Shown: positions 10,470 to 19,271 of the stretch, piece after piece | How positions within the stretch are numbered: position 1 is the first letter of the stretch | How the letters are laid out: each line of letters begins with the position of its first letter | From: Pseudomonas graminis | GTDB taxonomy: Bacteria; Pseudomonadota; Gammaproteobacteria; Pseudomonadales; Pseudomonadaceae | NCBI RefSeq assembly: GCF_001705435.1 | Contig: NZ_MDEN01000060.1 | Coordinates: 1 to 64,000 of the forward strand | Reading direction: 5' to 3' | DNA: 64,000 bases | Notes under the pieces: generated by a model | The model's database searches: none | Told to the model about the DNA's origin: nothing | The model's input: only the letters and a program-made list of their open reading frames with translations | Made by a program: the position numbers and the translations under genes

Positions 10470-12005
10470 GTGAGCCAGACACTGATAGCCGCGCTGCAAA
10501 ACCCCGCCCTGTTTCCTCACCCGGTCGAACAGTTTCAGGTCATCGAGACGCATATTTCCTGGGTGCTCCTCACCGGCCAGTACGTCTACAAGATGAAGAA
10601 GCCGGTCAATTTCGGTTTTCTGGACTTCACCAACCTGCCGGCGCGCCAGCATTTCTGTGAGCAGGAGCTGATGCTGAACCAGCGCCTGACGGACGATCTG
10701 TACCTGGAAGTGCTGCCTGTTACCGGCAGCATCGACGCTCCTCAGCTGAATGGTGAAGGCGAAGCGATCGAGTACGTGCTGAAAATGCGCCAGTTTCCGC
10801 AGGACGGATTACTCAGCACCTTGCAAGCCAAAGGCGAGTTGACCACCGCGCACATCGACGACATGGCCCGGCAGATCGCCGAGTTTCATCTCAAGTCGCC
10901 CAAGGTGCCGATGGAAAACCCCCTCGGCAGCGCCGACAGCGCAATGGCGCCGGTCACGCAAAATTTTGAGCAGATTCTGCCCTTCCTCAGCGAAAAGTCT
11001 GACCTCATCCAACTTGAAGCGCTGGAGGCATGGGCGAACAGCAGTTTCGAGCGCCTCAAGCCATTGATGAACCAGCGCAAGCTCGACGGATTTGTCCGCG
11101 AGTGCCATGGCGACATCCACTTGGGCAACGCAACGCTGATCGATGGCAAGGTGGTGATTTTCGACTGCATCGAGTTCAACGAGCCCTTCCGCATGACAGA
11201 TGTCTATGCCGACATCGGCTTCCTGGCCATGGACCTTGAGGATCGCGGCCTGAAAAGCCTTTCCCGTCGATTCGTCAGTCAGTACCTCGAACTGACCGGC
11301 GACTATGCGGGACTTCAGCTTCTCAATTTCTACAAGGCCTACCGGGCACTGGTCCGCGCCAAAGTGGCGCTGTTTAGCCTGAATGCCGACGCCGATCATG
11401 TGCAACGGGCCGCGACACTGCGCCAGTATCGCAATTACGCCAACCTGGCCGAGAGCTATAGCGCGATTCCGTCGAATTTTCTGGCCATCACCCATGGCGT
11501 TTCCGCGGTCGGCAAAAGTCAGGTTGCGATGCGCCTGGTCGAAGCGCTGGGGGCGATCCGTCTGCGTTCAGATGTCGAGCGCAAGCGTGCATTCGCCGAC
11601 CATGAAGATCTGTATTCCGCCGACGTCAGCGCGGCTACTTATCAGCGTCTGAATGAGCTGGCGGGTGTCGTGCTCCGCGCAGGCTTGCCGGTGGTCATCG
11701 ATGCAACCTATTTGAAGCTCCCGCAGCGTCAGGCGACTGCGCAGATTGCCGAGGCAATGGGCGTTCCTTTTCTGATCGTTGACTGCGCCGCGCCAAAAGC
11801 GGTTATCGAGGGTTGGCTGGCGCAACGTCGGGCACAAAATGATGATCCTTCGGACGCAACCATGGAAGTCATTGAAGCGCAGCTGGCCAGTCGCGAGGCG
11901 CTGACCGCTGATGAAATATTGCGCAGCCGCCACGTCGAGACCAACGTCAGTGGTGATCTGGACAAGCTGGTCGCCGACATTCGTCAGCATCTGCCGGGGC
12001 TCTGA
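10470..12005 (+). CDS. Fused aminoglycoside-phosphotransferase-like kinase and AAA ATP-binding protein
   Basis: This 511-residue protein has two domains. Residues 1-330 form an APH-like kinase fold with the catalytic HGDIHLGN loop and the metal-binding IFDCIEFN motif. Residues 335-511 form a P-loop NTPase of the AAA_33 zeta-toxin/kinase type, with Walker A GVSAVGKS. The combination is widespread in proteobacteria and usually called bifunctional aminoglycoside phosphotransferase/ATP-binding protein, but the substrate is unknown and nothing here indicates antibiotic resistance. The start is GTG with AAGGA six bases upstream. It is divergent from mrcB. Confidence 0.85.
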   Translation: MSQTLIAALQNPALFPHPVEQFQVIETHISWVLLTGQYVYKMKKPVNFGFLDFTNLPARQHFCEQELMLNQRLTDDLYLEVLPVTGSIDAPQLNGEGEAIEYVLKMRQFPQDGLLSTLQAKGELTTAHIDDMARQIAEFHLKSPKVPMENPLGSADSAMAPVTQNFEQILPFLSEKSDLIQLEALEAWANSSFERLKPLMNQRKLDGFVRECHGDIHLGNATLIDGKVVIFDCIEFNEPFRMTDVYADIGFLAMDLEDRGLKSLSRRFVSQYLELTGDYAGLQLLNFYKAYRALVRAKVALFSLNADADHVQRAATLRQYRNYANLAESYSAIPSNFLAITHGVSAVGKSQVAMRLVEALGAIRLRSDVERKRAFADHEDLYSADVSAATYQRLNELAGVVLRAGLPVVIDATYLKLPQRQATAQIAEAMGVPFLIVDCAAPKAVIEGWLAQRRAQNDDPSDATMEVIEAQLASREALTADEILRSRHVETNVSGDLDKLVADIRQHLPGL

Positions 12006-12107
12006 TAGCCCGCATCCGCCAGCGGTCGAGTCGTGATGGATAACGCTTCACGGCTCGACATAGGTGGCATTATAGTGGCGTCAGAATACCAACAATGGAG
12101 ACGTCAA

Positions 12108-12452
12108 ATGAACCAGCCCAAACAGCTCGACTCGCCTCTGTTCGCACTGTTGCGAAAAGACGATGTGACCGCCTTCAACCTCGAACGCCCTAAGCAGGGC
12201 CCTGTTGATCTGTCTGGAGGCGATTTCCGCGGCCTGGATCTGCGTGAGATCGACGCCGACCGCATCGACTTCACTGATGCTTACTTCAGGTCGGCGGACT
12301 TGCGCGGCGTTGACTTCCGGACGAGCCAACTTGAAGGTGCAAGCATCGCCCATGCACAGATATCCGGGGCGTACTTCCCGCCAGAGCTGAGTGCTGACGA
12401 GATTCTTATGTCAGTCAATTTCGGTACTCGCCTGCGCTATCGCACCCGCTAA
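12108..12452 (+). CDS. Short pentapeptide-repeat protein
   Basis: The 114-residue product contains about ten pentapeptide units of the A(D/N)LxX type between residues 38 and 95 (for example LSGGDFRGLDLREID and FRSADLRGVDF). Such repeats form a right-handed beta helix. The function is unknown; some family members mimic DNA, but this one is short. The start MNQPKQ has GGAG seven bases upstream and is preferred over an ATG 75 bases earlier that lacks a ribosome site. Confidence 0.8.
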   Translation: MNQPKQLDSPLFALLRKDDVTAFNLERPKQGPVDLSGGDFRGLDLREIDADRIDFTDAYFRSADLRGVDFRTSQLEGASIAHAQISGAYFPPELSADEILMSVNFGTRLRYRTR

Positions 12453-12654
12453 GCCTCGCTCTAACCTCTCGCCCTGCATGCGCCGCCATGTCGGGCCTGC
12501 CCTCGCCTGCTTATCCAATCCAACCTGATCCTACCGTTCGGCGGCGTACGCCGCGTTCGAGTGGTAACACTCTGCAGATTGATTCGGCGTCGTCTACGCT
12601 AAACGGCATGGCTCGCCTTTTCAGTTTATGTCGAGCCTATGGAGAAGTTATTAC

Positions 12655-12687
12655 ATGGAACCACAGGATGGGTTTGCACATGGATGA
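12655..12687 (+). other. Candidate 10-codon upstream ORF overlapping the TfoX-domain gene
   Basis: An ATG with GGAGAA eight bases upstream opens a ten-codon reading frame (MEPQDGFAHG). It ends in a TGA five bases inside the following gene, in another frame. The downstream gene has only a loose ribosome site. The arrangement would suit translational coupling. It is seen in sequence only, and a frame this short can arise by chance. Confidence 0.3.
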
Positions 12688-12967
12688 CGAATTGTTGGGC
12701 ATGAAGAACCTGGGGAGGACCTCGGTTCAATGGCTTCACGCTGCGGGTATTCACACGATTGCTGATCTGCGGCGACTCGGCGCGATTCAGGCTTACCGGG
12801 CCGTTCAGGTCAGGGGATTCCGGGCCTCCAAAGCGCTGCTCTACTCACTGGAAGGCGCGTTGTCAGATCGCCCTTGGGCCGAGCTGCCCCAAGCGCACAA
12901 AGATTCCATGGACACTGAACTGAAGGACGCCAGTTCTGGGCTAATCCGGGAACGCCACATTCCATAA
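12680..12967 (+). CDS. TfoX/Sxy C-terminal-domain protein
   Basis: This 95-residue protein matches the C-terminal domain of TfoX/Sxy (about residues 3-75, LLGMKNLGRTSVQWLHAAGI and following), a helix-hairpin-helix-like fold. It lacks the N-terminal TfoX domain, so it should not be called a competence regulator without evidence. Stand-alone C-terminal-domain proteins are common in pseudomonads and have no assigned role. The start is placed at MDDELL, because the longer upstream reading is not conserved in character. The gene lies just before the PrrF sRNA. Confidence 0.75.
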   Translation: MDDELLGMKNLGRTSVQWLHAAGIHTIADLRRLGAIQAYRAVQVRGFRASKALLYSLEGALSDRPWAELPQAHKDSMDTELKDASSGLIRERHIP

Positions 12968-12990
12968 GCAAAATAGTCTGCAGAACACTG

Positions 12991-13022
12991 TTGACTTACA
13001 AATGAGAATCACTATGATTATC
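12991..13022 (+). promoter_or_regulatory. Fur-box promoter of the PrrF sRNA
   Basis: TTGACT (12991-12996) and TATGAT (13013-13018) are 16 bases apart. A Fur-box-like 19-mer at 13004-13022 matches the classical GATAATGATAATCATTATC consensus at 14 of 19 positions by eye. It covers the -10 box and part of the spacer. Fur with iron would block RNA polymerase, so the sRNA would be made under iron starvation. Confidence 0.85.
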
Positions 13023-13024
13023 AC

Positions 13025-13141
13025 ATCCGGTCGCGAGACTGGTCGATAACCTGAAAGGCTCCTTGGTTCGGACTCTCAGATTATCTCCTCATCAGGCTAA
13101 TCACGGTTTTTGACCCGGCTCTTTGCCGGGTCTTTTTTTTT
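13025..13141 (+). ncRNA. prrF: PrrF-type iron-responsive small RNA
   Basis: The sRNA of about 116 bases starts near 13025 and ends at a rho-independent terminator: stem 13112-13119 with 13125-13132, then nine T. The conserved PrrF pairing core (CTCAGATTATCTCC through ATCAGGCTAATCACGG) lies at about 13074-13105. In P. aeruginosa, PrrF RNAs with Hfq repress iron-rich proteins such as SodB, succinate dehydrogenase and aconitase. Outside P. aeruginosa the two prrF copies usually sit apart in the genome, which fits the single copy here. No protein gene overlaps it. Confidence 0.9.
13112..13141 (+). terminator. Rho-independent terminator of PrrF
   Basis: An 8-base-pair perfect GC-rich stem (GACCCGGC with GCCGGGTC) around a 5-base loop is followed by nine T. 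It ends the sRNA ten bases before the stop codon of convergent deoC. Confidence 0.92.
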
Positions 13142-13150
13142 GCCCGGGAT

Positions 13151-13927
13151 TCAGGCCCCTACTCCCAAGTGGCCCAACAAATCATCCAGCAGGCTGGTCG
13201 CCCCGAGCCGCAGTCTCCCCTGCTCAAGCCAGCGTGGGCCAAATCGTGCCTTGACCAGATCCATGTGAACCCGCGCTTCCTTGAGCGTCCGTACATTCCC
13301 GGAGACGTTGATGCCCACATGCGCGCCTGACTCGGCGATGGCCGCAATCAAAATCCGGCTGGCCTGGGGTGTCGCGTTGAGGACCTGTTTCCCAGTACTG
13401 GTTTTCAGAAAGTTGGCGCCCTCCTGAATTGCCACACAGCTTGCGCCGTAAATGACCTGCGGATCACGCAGCACGCCGGTTTCCAGCGTGACGGTCAATG
13501 CGGCACGACCGCATCTGGCTTTACAGGCGTTAATGATGTCCGCGCCAATCTGTCTGTCCCCGCCAAGCAGCGCATGGAAGGGATAGACCAGATCGATTTC
13601 GTCGGCACCCGCGAGGATTGCCGCCTGGGTTTCCGACTCGGCCGAGCTGACAGAAGGCGAACCGCTCGGAAAGTTAACCGCAGCCACGACGCTGACCTCC
13701 CGCGCATGCAGGCTGTCGAGGGTGCGCCGCGCCAGTCCTGCGAATCGGGGCATTACACATACGGCGGCAACATGCCCCACAGGTGTCAGGGCTCGATGAC
13801 ACAACGCAATGATCTTTTCCGGCGTGTCATCGGCATTCAACGAAGCCAATTCCATCAGGCCTATAGCCAGTTGCGCCAATGACGCATCGACCGCATGCAC
13901 GTCAATCGCTTCGTTTAAGTCGTTCAT
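13151..13927 (-). CDS. deoC: DeoC, deoxyribose-phosphate aldolase
   Basis: DeoC cleaves 2-deoxyribose-5-phosphate to glyceraldehyde-3-phosphate and acetaldehyde in deoxynucleoside breakdown. The class I aldolase TIM barrel is 258 residues from the start MNDLNEA, with GAGGATG upstream. The Schiff-base lysine lies in NFLKTSTGK, and the conserved acidic region is DEIDLVYP. A longer in-frame reading of 25 residues is not supported. The gene stands alone here, away from other deo genes, and converges on prrF. Confidence 0.92.
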   Translation of the reverse strand: MNDLNEAIDVHAVDASLAQLAIGLMELASLNADDTPEKIIALCHRALTPVGHVAAVCVMPRFAGLARRTLDSLHAREVSVVAAVNFPSGSPSVSSAESETQAAILAGADEIDLVYPFHALLGGDRQIGADIINACKARCGRAALTVTLETGVLRDPQVIYGASCVAIQEGANFLKTSTGKQVLNATPQASRILIAAIAESGAHVGINVSGNVRTLKEARVHMDLVKARFGPRWLEQGRLRLGATSLLDDLLGHLGVGA

Positions 13928-14116
13928 TACACATCCTCGATACCTTGGCTTGAGGCGACGATAATCGAGAACGGCTGTGCCTGAACGGTCACAAAGACGC
14001 AAAAGAGCAGGCCTACGTGATTACAAGAATTGTCCGAAGGACATTGCCCGCACAGGCAATGGAAACGGGGCTGCTGCATCGATAAAGGCAGCTGATGCAC
14101 ATCGACACGAGCCCAT

Positions 14117-14884
14117 TCAGCGAGCGATCACCAGCGGATGCCCACGCTCGGGATGAGGCTGCACCAGAACATCCAGACCGAACACCGACTTCAGCGCCTC
14201 AGGCGTGAGCACGTGCTCTGGTGTGCCGGATAGATGTGCGCGCCCTTGCGCCAGCAGCAACAGCTGATCGCAGTAACGGGCTGCCAGGTTCAAGTCATGC
14301 AGGATCACCATCACCGCGCCGCCACGGTCGGCGAAGGCACGAACGGCCAACAGCGTGGTGTGCTGATGCAGCGGGTCGAGCGCCGACGTGGGCTCGTCCA
14401 GCAAGAGAATCTGGCCCTCCTCGCCCGGCCACACCTGCGCCAGCACTCGTGCCAGGTGCACCCGCTGACGCTCGCCGCCCGACAGCGTCAGATAGCTGCG
14501 ACCGAGCAGGTGAAGCCCATCGGCCGCCGCAAGGGCGTGCTGGATGATTTCTCCGTCACATTGTTGACCGCTGTCATGGGGCAAGCGGCCCATCGCAACC
14601 ACTTCCTCGACCTTGAACGCGAAATCCAATGTCGAGCTCTGCGGCAGTACCGCCAGCCGACGCGCCCGTTCGTGGCCGCGCCATTGATTCAGGGGAATGT
14701 CGTCCAGCACCACGTGACCGTGAGTCGGGGCAAGCTCGCCGCACAGGGCAGCCATCAGCGAACTTTTGCCGGCCCCATTGGGGCCCAGCACGCCGAGCAT
14801 CTGACCGGGCGCCAACGCCAAGTCGATGTTGGCGACCACCTGTTTGCCATCGCGCACGATGCCGAGGTCATTAGCGATCAACAT
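14117..14884 (-). CDS. hmuV: HmuV-type heme/iron ABC transporter ATP-binding protein
   Basis: This 255-residue ATPase would power uptake of heme, or another FecCD-type substrate, across the inner membrane. Walker [10 protein letters not shown] is near residue 36, the signature is LSGGERQR, Walker B is [12 protein letters not shown], and the H-loop is in [14 protein letters not shown]. The ATG shares its A with the TGA of the permease gene (TGATG), so the two are coupled. Family resemblance is strongest to heme importers, but the substrate is inferred. Confidence 0.85.
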   Translation of the reverse strand: MLIANDLGIVRDGKQVVANIDLALAPGQMLGVLGPNGAGKSSLMAALCGELAPTHGHVVLDDIPLNQWRGHERARRLAVLPQSSTLDFAFKVEEVVAMGRLPHDSGQQCDGEIIQHALAAADGLHLLGRSYLTLSGGERQRVHLARVLAQVWPGEEGQILLLDEPTSALDPLHQHTTLLAVRAFADRGGAVMVILHDLNLAARYCDQLLLLAQGRAHLSGTPEHVLTPEALKSVFGLDVLVQPHPERGHPLVIAR

Positions 14885-15909
14885 CAGCGACGGCCTCGAA
14901 CCAGCAGGAAAAGAAAAAACGGCGCGCCAAGGAACACGGTGACAATTCCGATTGGCAGCTCCGCCGGCGCCATCACCAGTCGGGCGAAGATGTCTGCGAA
15001 GAGCAGCAGTGTTGCCCCTGCCAGCGCTGAGGCGGGAAGGACAACGCGGTGGTCCGGCCCGGTCAGCAGTCGCACCAGGTGCGGCACGATCAGGCCGATG
15101 AAGCCGATCAGCCCCGCCGCTGCGACGGCAGCCCCGACGCCAAGGGCGATGCACAGAATCAGCTCACGCTTGAGGCGTTCGACCTCGATGCCCAGATGGC
15201 GCGCTTCCGATTCTCCAAGCAGAAGCGCGTTGAGCGCCTTGGCTCGGCGCGGCAGCCAGAGGATCACCGCCGCGCAAACCAGCAAAAGAGGCCAGAGCCG
15301 TGCGTAACTGGCACCATTAAGTGTGCCCAGGTTCCAGAACGTCAGCGTCCGCAGACTGGCGTCGTCGGCCATATACGTGAGCAGGCCGATGACTGAGCCG
15401 GCCAGCGCCGTCATTGCTACACCCGCCAGCAGCATGGTGCTGACGCTGGTTCGGCCGTCGCGGCGTCCCAGCCGATAGACGATTGCGGTCACGCCAAGCC
15501 CACCGGCAAATGCGCAGACTGACAGCAAATACGGCTGGAACGGCTCAGGGAAACCGCCCAGCGATGCTCCGGCAACGATGGCCACCGCCGCGCCCAATGC
15601 CGCGCCACTGGAAACCCCGACCAGACCGGGGTCGGCGAGGGGATTGCGAAACAAAGCCTGCATCGCCACGCCCGACAAGGCCAGCACAGCCCCCACCGCC
15701 AGCCCGAGCAACGTACGGGGCAGGCGGATCTGGCCCACGATCAGCTCCGCCTGCTGCAAGTTGTCCTCCGCCAAGGGCATGCCCATCAGATGAAGAACCG
15801 CGCGCAAAGTATCCATCATCGGCAGGCTGACAGGCCCGAGGGCGAGGGACAGCCACATCGCCAGCAAACAGGCCAGGCCCAGCGCGATCAGTTGAGAGGT
15901 GAAGCGCAT
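14884..15909 (-). CDS. hmuU: HmuU-type FecCD-family heme/iron ABC transporter permease
   Basis: This 341-residue inner-membrane permease of the FecCD/BtuC family has about ten membrane segments. The typical [10 protein letters not shown] motif lies near residue 100, and the family-specific [17 protein letters not shown] segment, which contacts the ATPase, near 250. It pairs with hmuV. No substrate-binding protein or TonB receptor gene adjoins it, unlike the usual phu/hmu operon. The next gene upstream is on the other strand. The start has only a distant AGGGGA. Confidence 0.87.
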   Translation of the reverse strand: MRFTSQLIALGLACLLAMWLSLALGPVSLPMMDTLRAVLHLMGMPLAEDNLQQAELIVGQIRLPRTLLGLAVGAVLALSGVAMQALFRNPLADPGLVGVSSGAALGAAVAIVAGASLGGFPEPFQPYLLSVCAFAGGLGVTAIVYRLGRRDGRTSVSTMLLAGVAMTALAGSVIGLLTYMADDASLRTLTFWNLGTLNGASYARLWPLLLVCAAVILWLPRRAKALNALLLGESEARHLGIEVERLKRELILCIALGVGAAVAAAGLIGFIGLIVPHLVRLLTGPDHRVVLPASALAGATLLLFADIFARLVMAPAELPIGIVTVFLGAPFFLFLLVRGRR

Positions 15910-16032
15910 AAAAAGGTGCGTCCCCTATAAAGGAAGGCCCAGTCGATCACCTCAAGGCGCGACTGGCTGGATTTCGTTCATCGACTGGCGGGTTCGACTG
16001 CTGGCAGAATGCGCAGCCTGCCAGGGCCAGGA

Positions 16033-16062
16033 ATTTGATGATTATTTGCATTTGAGCGTCAA
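16033..16062 (-). promoter_or_regulatory. Candidate iron-controlled promoter of hmuUV
   Basis: On the minus strand TTGACG (16062 to 16057) and TCAAAT (16038 to 16033) are 18 bases apart. The spacer contains ATAATCAT (16045 to 16038), the central eight bases of the Fur consensus, though the flanks match poorly (about 11 of 19). The position, about 125 bases before hmuU and divergent from the Rieske gene, fits a Fur-regulated heme transporter. Confidence 0.4.
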
Positions 16063-16076
16063 GCGCCAAGGAGACC

Positions 16077-16409
16077 ATGCTGAAATACCTGTGCGACAGC
16101 GCTGCGCTGATGGAAGGCAAAAGCCTCGGGTTCGAGGTTGATGAACTCAGGATTCTGGCCGTCCGGCGAGCGGGTCAAGTGTATGTGTACGCCAATCGGT
16201 GCCCCCATCGCGGGGTGGCGCTGGAATGGCAGGCCGATGAGTTTCTCGATGCCAGCGCCAGTCTGATCCAGTGCGCCACTCACGGTGCCCTGTTCCTCAT
16301 CGAAAGCGGCGAGTGTGTAGCCGGCCCTTGCGAGGGCAAGTCCCTCAGGGCTATCGCCTGCGACGAGGACGCTCAGGGCATCTGGATCAACCCGGTGGCA
16401 GCGGACTGA
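16077..16409 (+). CDS. Small Rieske [2Fe-2S] ferredoxin-like protein
   Basis: This 110-residue single-domain Rieske protein has the two ligand motifs CPHRG (about residues 42-46) and CATHG (about 66-70), both Cys and both His present. Such proteins act as small ferredoxins or electron donors; the partner here is unknown. AAGGAG lies before the start. It overlaps convergent sfsA by 23 bases at the 3' ends. Confidence 0.88.
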   Translation: MLKYLCDSAALMEGKSLGFEVDELRILAVRRAGQVYVYANRCPHRGVALEWQADEFLDASASLIQCATHGALFLIESGECVAGPCEGKSLRAIACDEDAQGIWINPVAAD

Positions 16410-17130
16410 GCGGGCGCGTCTGGGTGAGGTGAATCTCAAGACGCCGATCAATGCGCACCTCGTCAGGGGTGAGCGCCACGCCATACGCAAGGACTTCAAC
16501 CCCCGCCGCATTTGCGTCAAGTAAGGCAGCAGCATAGGCCGCGTCGATTTCGGCAGCGGGCCGCACGGCATCAATGCCTGTCAGGTTCACGCAATACAGC
16601 AACACCGCACGCACGCCTTCCCGGGCCAGGGCCGCCAGTTCGCGCAGGTGCTTCGCGCCGCGTTGAGTGACCGCGTCGGGAAACGCAGCGACACGGCTGT
16701 CATCAAAGCCCAACGTCACGCTTTTGACTTCCAGGTACAGCGGGCCCTCTGGATAATCCAGCCGGAAGTCGACGCGGCTGTTTTCCTGACCGTAGGCAAC
16801 TTCGCGCTTGAGCGCCGTAAACCCCGCCAATTCCGTGATTACGCCGGCCAGAAGTGCTTCTTCCACCAGCCTGTTGGCGCGCGCAGTGTTAACGCAGGCG
16901 AGCCGACCCTGTGGGGTTTCAGTGATTTCCCAGGTACCCGGCAACTTGCGCTTGGGGTCATTGGACCTGCTGAACCAGACGCGCCCCCCCGGCATCATGC
17001 AATTGAACATGGAGCCCGTGTTGGGGCAGTGAATCGTCAGCAGTTCGCCGCTGGCGGTCTCGATGTCGGCGAGGAAACGCTTGTAGCGCTGAATCAGCCG
17101 GCCTTCTTCAAGGGGAGGAGAGAAACGCAT
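16387..17130 (-). CDS. sfsA: SfsA, sugar fermentation stimulation family DNA-binding nuclease-like protein
   Basis: This 247-residue SfsA protein has an N-terminal OB-like domain and a C-terminal PD-(D/E)xK nuclease-like core. The characteristic PNTGSM motif is near residue 36. The core carries RVDFRLD followed by [10 protein letters not shown] with the Glu-x-Lys pair. The biological role is poorly known; the E. coli name comes from effects on maltose metabolism. It overlaps the upstream aminotransferase by one base, so the two form an operon. Confidence 0.92.
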   Translation of the reverse strand: MRFSPPLEEGRLIQRYKRFLADIETASGELLTIHCPNTGSMFNCMMPGGRVWFSRSNDPKRKLPGTWEITETPQGRLACVNTARANRLVEEALLAGVITELAGFTALKREVAYGQENSRVDFRLDYPEGPLYLEVKSVTLGFDDSRVAAFPDAVTQRGAKHLRELAALAREGVRAVLLYCVNLTGIDAVRPAAEIDAAYAAALLDANAAGVEVLAYGVALTPDEVRIDRRLEIHLTQTRPLSPLPPG

Positions 17131-18302
17131 CAGCCTTGCCAGCTCCGAAGACCACGGCCTATACGCTCGACCGCTTCCTGAAGGCGAGGCAGGCTTTGGG
17201 TGTAGGCGAAGCGCACATGGTGGCCGGCGCGGTACCGACCGAAATCCAGCCCGGGTGTGAACGCCACGTGCTCGGTTTGCAGGAAGTGATGGCAGAACGC
17301 GAACGCGTCGCCGCCGAACGCACTGATGTCTGCGTATAGATAGAAGGCGCCCTCGGGCTCCACGGCAATGGTAAAGCCCAGTTCGCGCAGCGCCGGAAGC
17401 AGGAAGTCGCGACGTCGGGCGAACTCCGCACGACGTTGCTCGAGGATCTCCAGGGTCTGTGGCTCGAAACAGGCAAGTGCCGCACTTTGCGCCATGCTCG
17501 GCGCGCTGATGTAAAGATTCTGCGCCAGCTTTTCCAGATCACCGACCGCCGCGTCGGGCGCAACCAGCCAACCGAGTCGCCAACCGGTCATGCCGAAATA
17601 CTTGGAAAAACTATTCAGCACGAAGGCATCGTTGTCGACTTCCAGCACGCTGCTCGCGTCGGTGCCGTAGGTCAGACCGTGATAGATCTCGTCAACCACG
17701 AGGTGGCCATCCCGCGCCTTGAGCGACGCCGAAAGCGCGGCGAGTTCGTCCCGGTGCAGCAAGGTCCCGGTCGGGTTGGCCGGGGAAGCCACCAGCGCAC
17801 CGACGCTGTCCTCGTTCCAGTATTGGGCGACCAGATCGCCCGTCAGTTGATAACGCACGTCCGGGCCCACGGGCACCAACTGCGCGGCGCCCTCCACCAG
17901 GCGCAGAAAATGCCGGTTGCACGGGTAACCCGGATCGGCCAGGAGCCAGTGTTTGCCGGGATCGACCAGCAGACTCGCCGCCAGCAGCAACGCACCGGAA
18001 CCGCCCGGCGTAATCAGGATCCGGCCCGGATCGACATTCACGCCGTAACGCTGCGCGTAAAAGCCCGCAATCGCCTCGCGCAATTCCGGCAGACCACGGG
18101 CCGCCGTGTAACGGGTCTTGCCAGCGGCCAACGCCGCCTGACCGGCCTTGATGATCGGCTCGGCCGTGGTGAAATCCGGCTCGCCGATCTCCAGGTGGAT
18201 GACGTCATGCCCGGCCGCTTGCAGTTCATTCGCCCGCGCCAGCAGCGCCATGACATGAAAGGGTTCTATGGCGCGGCTGCGCGCACTGTAGGGCTGTGGC
18301 AT
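17130..18302 (-). CDS. PLP-dependent class I/II aminotransferase
   Basis: This 390-residue fold-type I aminotransferase has the PLP-binding lysine in the [14 protein letters not shown] motif near residue 240. The conserved GEPDF region is near 42, and the carboxylate-binding Arg lies in the C-terminal VRFAY segment. The family covers aspartate, alanine and aromatic aminotransferases, and the substrate cannot be fixed from sequence. Its position between dksA and sfsA is conserved in pseudomonads. Confidence 0.9.
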   Translation of the reverse strand: MPQPYSARSRAIEPFHVMALLARANELQAAGHDVIHLEIGEPDFTTAEPIIKAGQAALAAGKTRYTAARGLPELREAIAGFYAQRYGVNVDPGRILITPGGSGALLLAASLLVDPGKHWLLADPGYPCNRHFLRLVEGAAQLVPVGPDVRYQLTGDLVAQYWNEDSVGALVASPANPTGTLLHRDELAALSASLKARDGHLVVDEIYHGLTYGTDASSVLEVDNDAFVLNSFSKYFGMTGWRLGWLVAPDAAVGDLEKLAQNLYISAPSMAQSAALACFEPQTLEILEQRRAEFARRRDFLLPALRELGFTIAVEPEGAFYLYADISAFGGDAFAFCHHFLQTEHVAFTPGLDFGRYRAGHHVRFAYTQSLPRLQEAVERIGRGLRSWQG

Positions 18303-18653
18303 GGGCCTTCCTTTGGTGAGGGGTGGCGAGACAAGTGGCCGATTCTACTCATCCGCCCGAGTGGGCTACAGCGTTTATCCGCCTTGACGGCAGTGAGTTG
18401 CAGCCGACAGTCCGGAAAACCCGGGGCTTGCGGGCGCAGGGACTAAACTCGACGCGCTGCAAAATAGATAAAACCGGGGGCTCAGCCTGTGGTCATAGTC
18501 CACGTGCGTGTTGCAGGCCATCCTCGACAACCGGGAGTAGCGCGCTCCGATTCGATCTGGTAAGTTCGCCCGCTTGCAGCCGCAGGGCCGGCAGGTGTCG
18601 GCGATGGATCTTAACCTGTGTAATGGCTTAGAAGAGTGAGAGGCGGTCCGTTC
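18303..18653 (+). other. 351-base intergenic region upstream of dksA
   Basis: The region separates divergent genes, the aminotransferase and dksA. No ORF with a ribosome site, no clear consensus promoter and no strong hairpin were seen. It presumably holds the dksA promoter and leader; GAGAGG precedes the dksA start. Confidence 0.4.
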
Positions 18654-19097
18654 ATGCCCACCGAAGAAAAGCAAAAGAGCACCCCGGCAATCAGTGGTTT
18701 CGAACCTTACGTTGCGACGAAGGGTGAGGAATACATGGGCGACCCCATGCGCAAGCACTTCACCAAGATCCTGTCCAAGTGGAAACAGGAGTTGATGGTA
18801 GAAGTTGACCGCACGGTTGTTCACATGAAGGACGAGGCGGCTAACTTCCCTGACCCTGCCGACCGTGCAAGCCAGGAAGAAGAATTCGCACTGGAACTGC
18901 GCGCCCGTGATCGTGAGCGCAAGTTGATCAAGAAGATCGACAAGACGCTGCAGCTGATTCAGGACAAGGAATACGGCTGGTGCGAATCGTGCGGCGTCGA
19001 GATCGGTATCAAGCGCCTTGAAGCCCGCCCAACGGCCGATATGTGCGTTGACTGCAAAAGTCTCGCTGAAATCAAGGAAAAACAGGTCGGTAAATGA
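18654..19097 (+). CDS. dksA: DksA, RNA polymerase-binding transcription factor
   Basis: DksA binds the secondary channel of RNA polymerase and with ppGpp represses stable-RNA promoters and activates amino-acid promoters. The 147-residue protein has the N-terminal coiled-coil (about 30-110, with DPADRAS at the tip region) and a C4 zinc finger (CESCG and CVDC, about 110-135). The start MPTEEKQ is chosen by likeness to known pseudomonad DksA; an ATG 18 bases upstream is also in frame. A terminator follows. Confidence 0.96.
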   Translation: MPTEEKQKSTPAISGFEPYVATKGEEYMGDPMRKHFTKILSKWKQELMVEVDRTVVHMKDEAANFPDPADRASQEEEFALELRARDRERKLIKKIDKTLQLIQDKEYGWCESCGVEIGIKRLEARPTADMCVDCKSLAEIKEKQVGK

Positions 19098-19112
19098 TCC
19101 TGTTGATCCAGT

Positions 19113-19137
19113 AAAAAGGACGCCTCGGCGTCCTTTT
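19113..19137 (+). terminator. Rho-independent terminator after dksA
   Basis: A perfect palindromic hairpin, AAAAAGGACGCC paired with GGCGTCCTTTTT around two bases, ends in five T. It starts 16 bases after the dksA stop codon. Confidence 0.93.
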
Positions 19138-19271
19138 TCGTTTGTCTCAAGACCGCCGGGCACGCGGCGGCGTGGGCTGGAAAGCGCCCTACCGGGGCGT
19201 AGCGCTTTCCCACACGCCATGACATGTCCTCCGGTATTTCGTACGTTTTATTTCCAGTACCATCAGCGCCC

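Noticed and set aside
10470..12005. Aminoglycoside resistance gene
   Set aside because: The APH-like fold is fused to an AAA kinase-like domain in a conserved housekeeping context. Nothing in the sequence points to drug modification.
15947..16051. 34-codon minus-strand ORF with a lipoprotein-like start (lipobox-like LAGC)
   Set aside because: No ribosome site precedes it, and its ATG lies upstream of the start site predicted from the hmuUV promoter. It is more likely chance overlap with promoter DNA.
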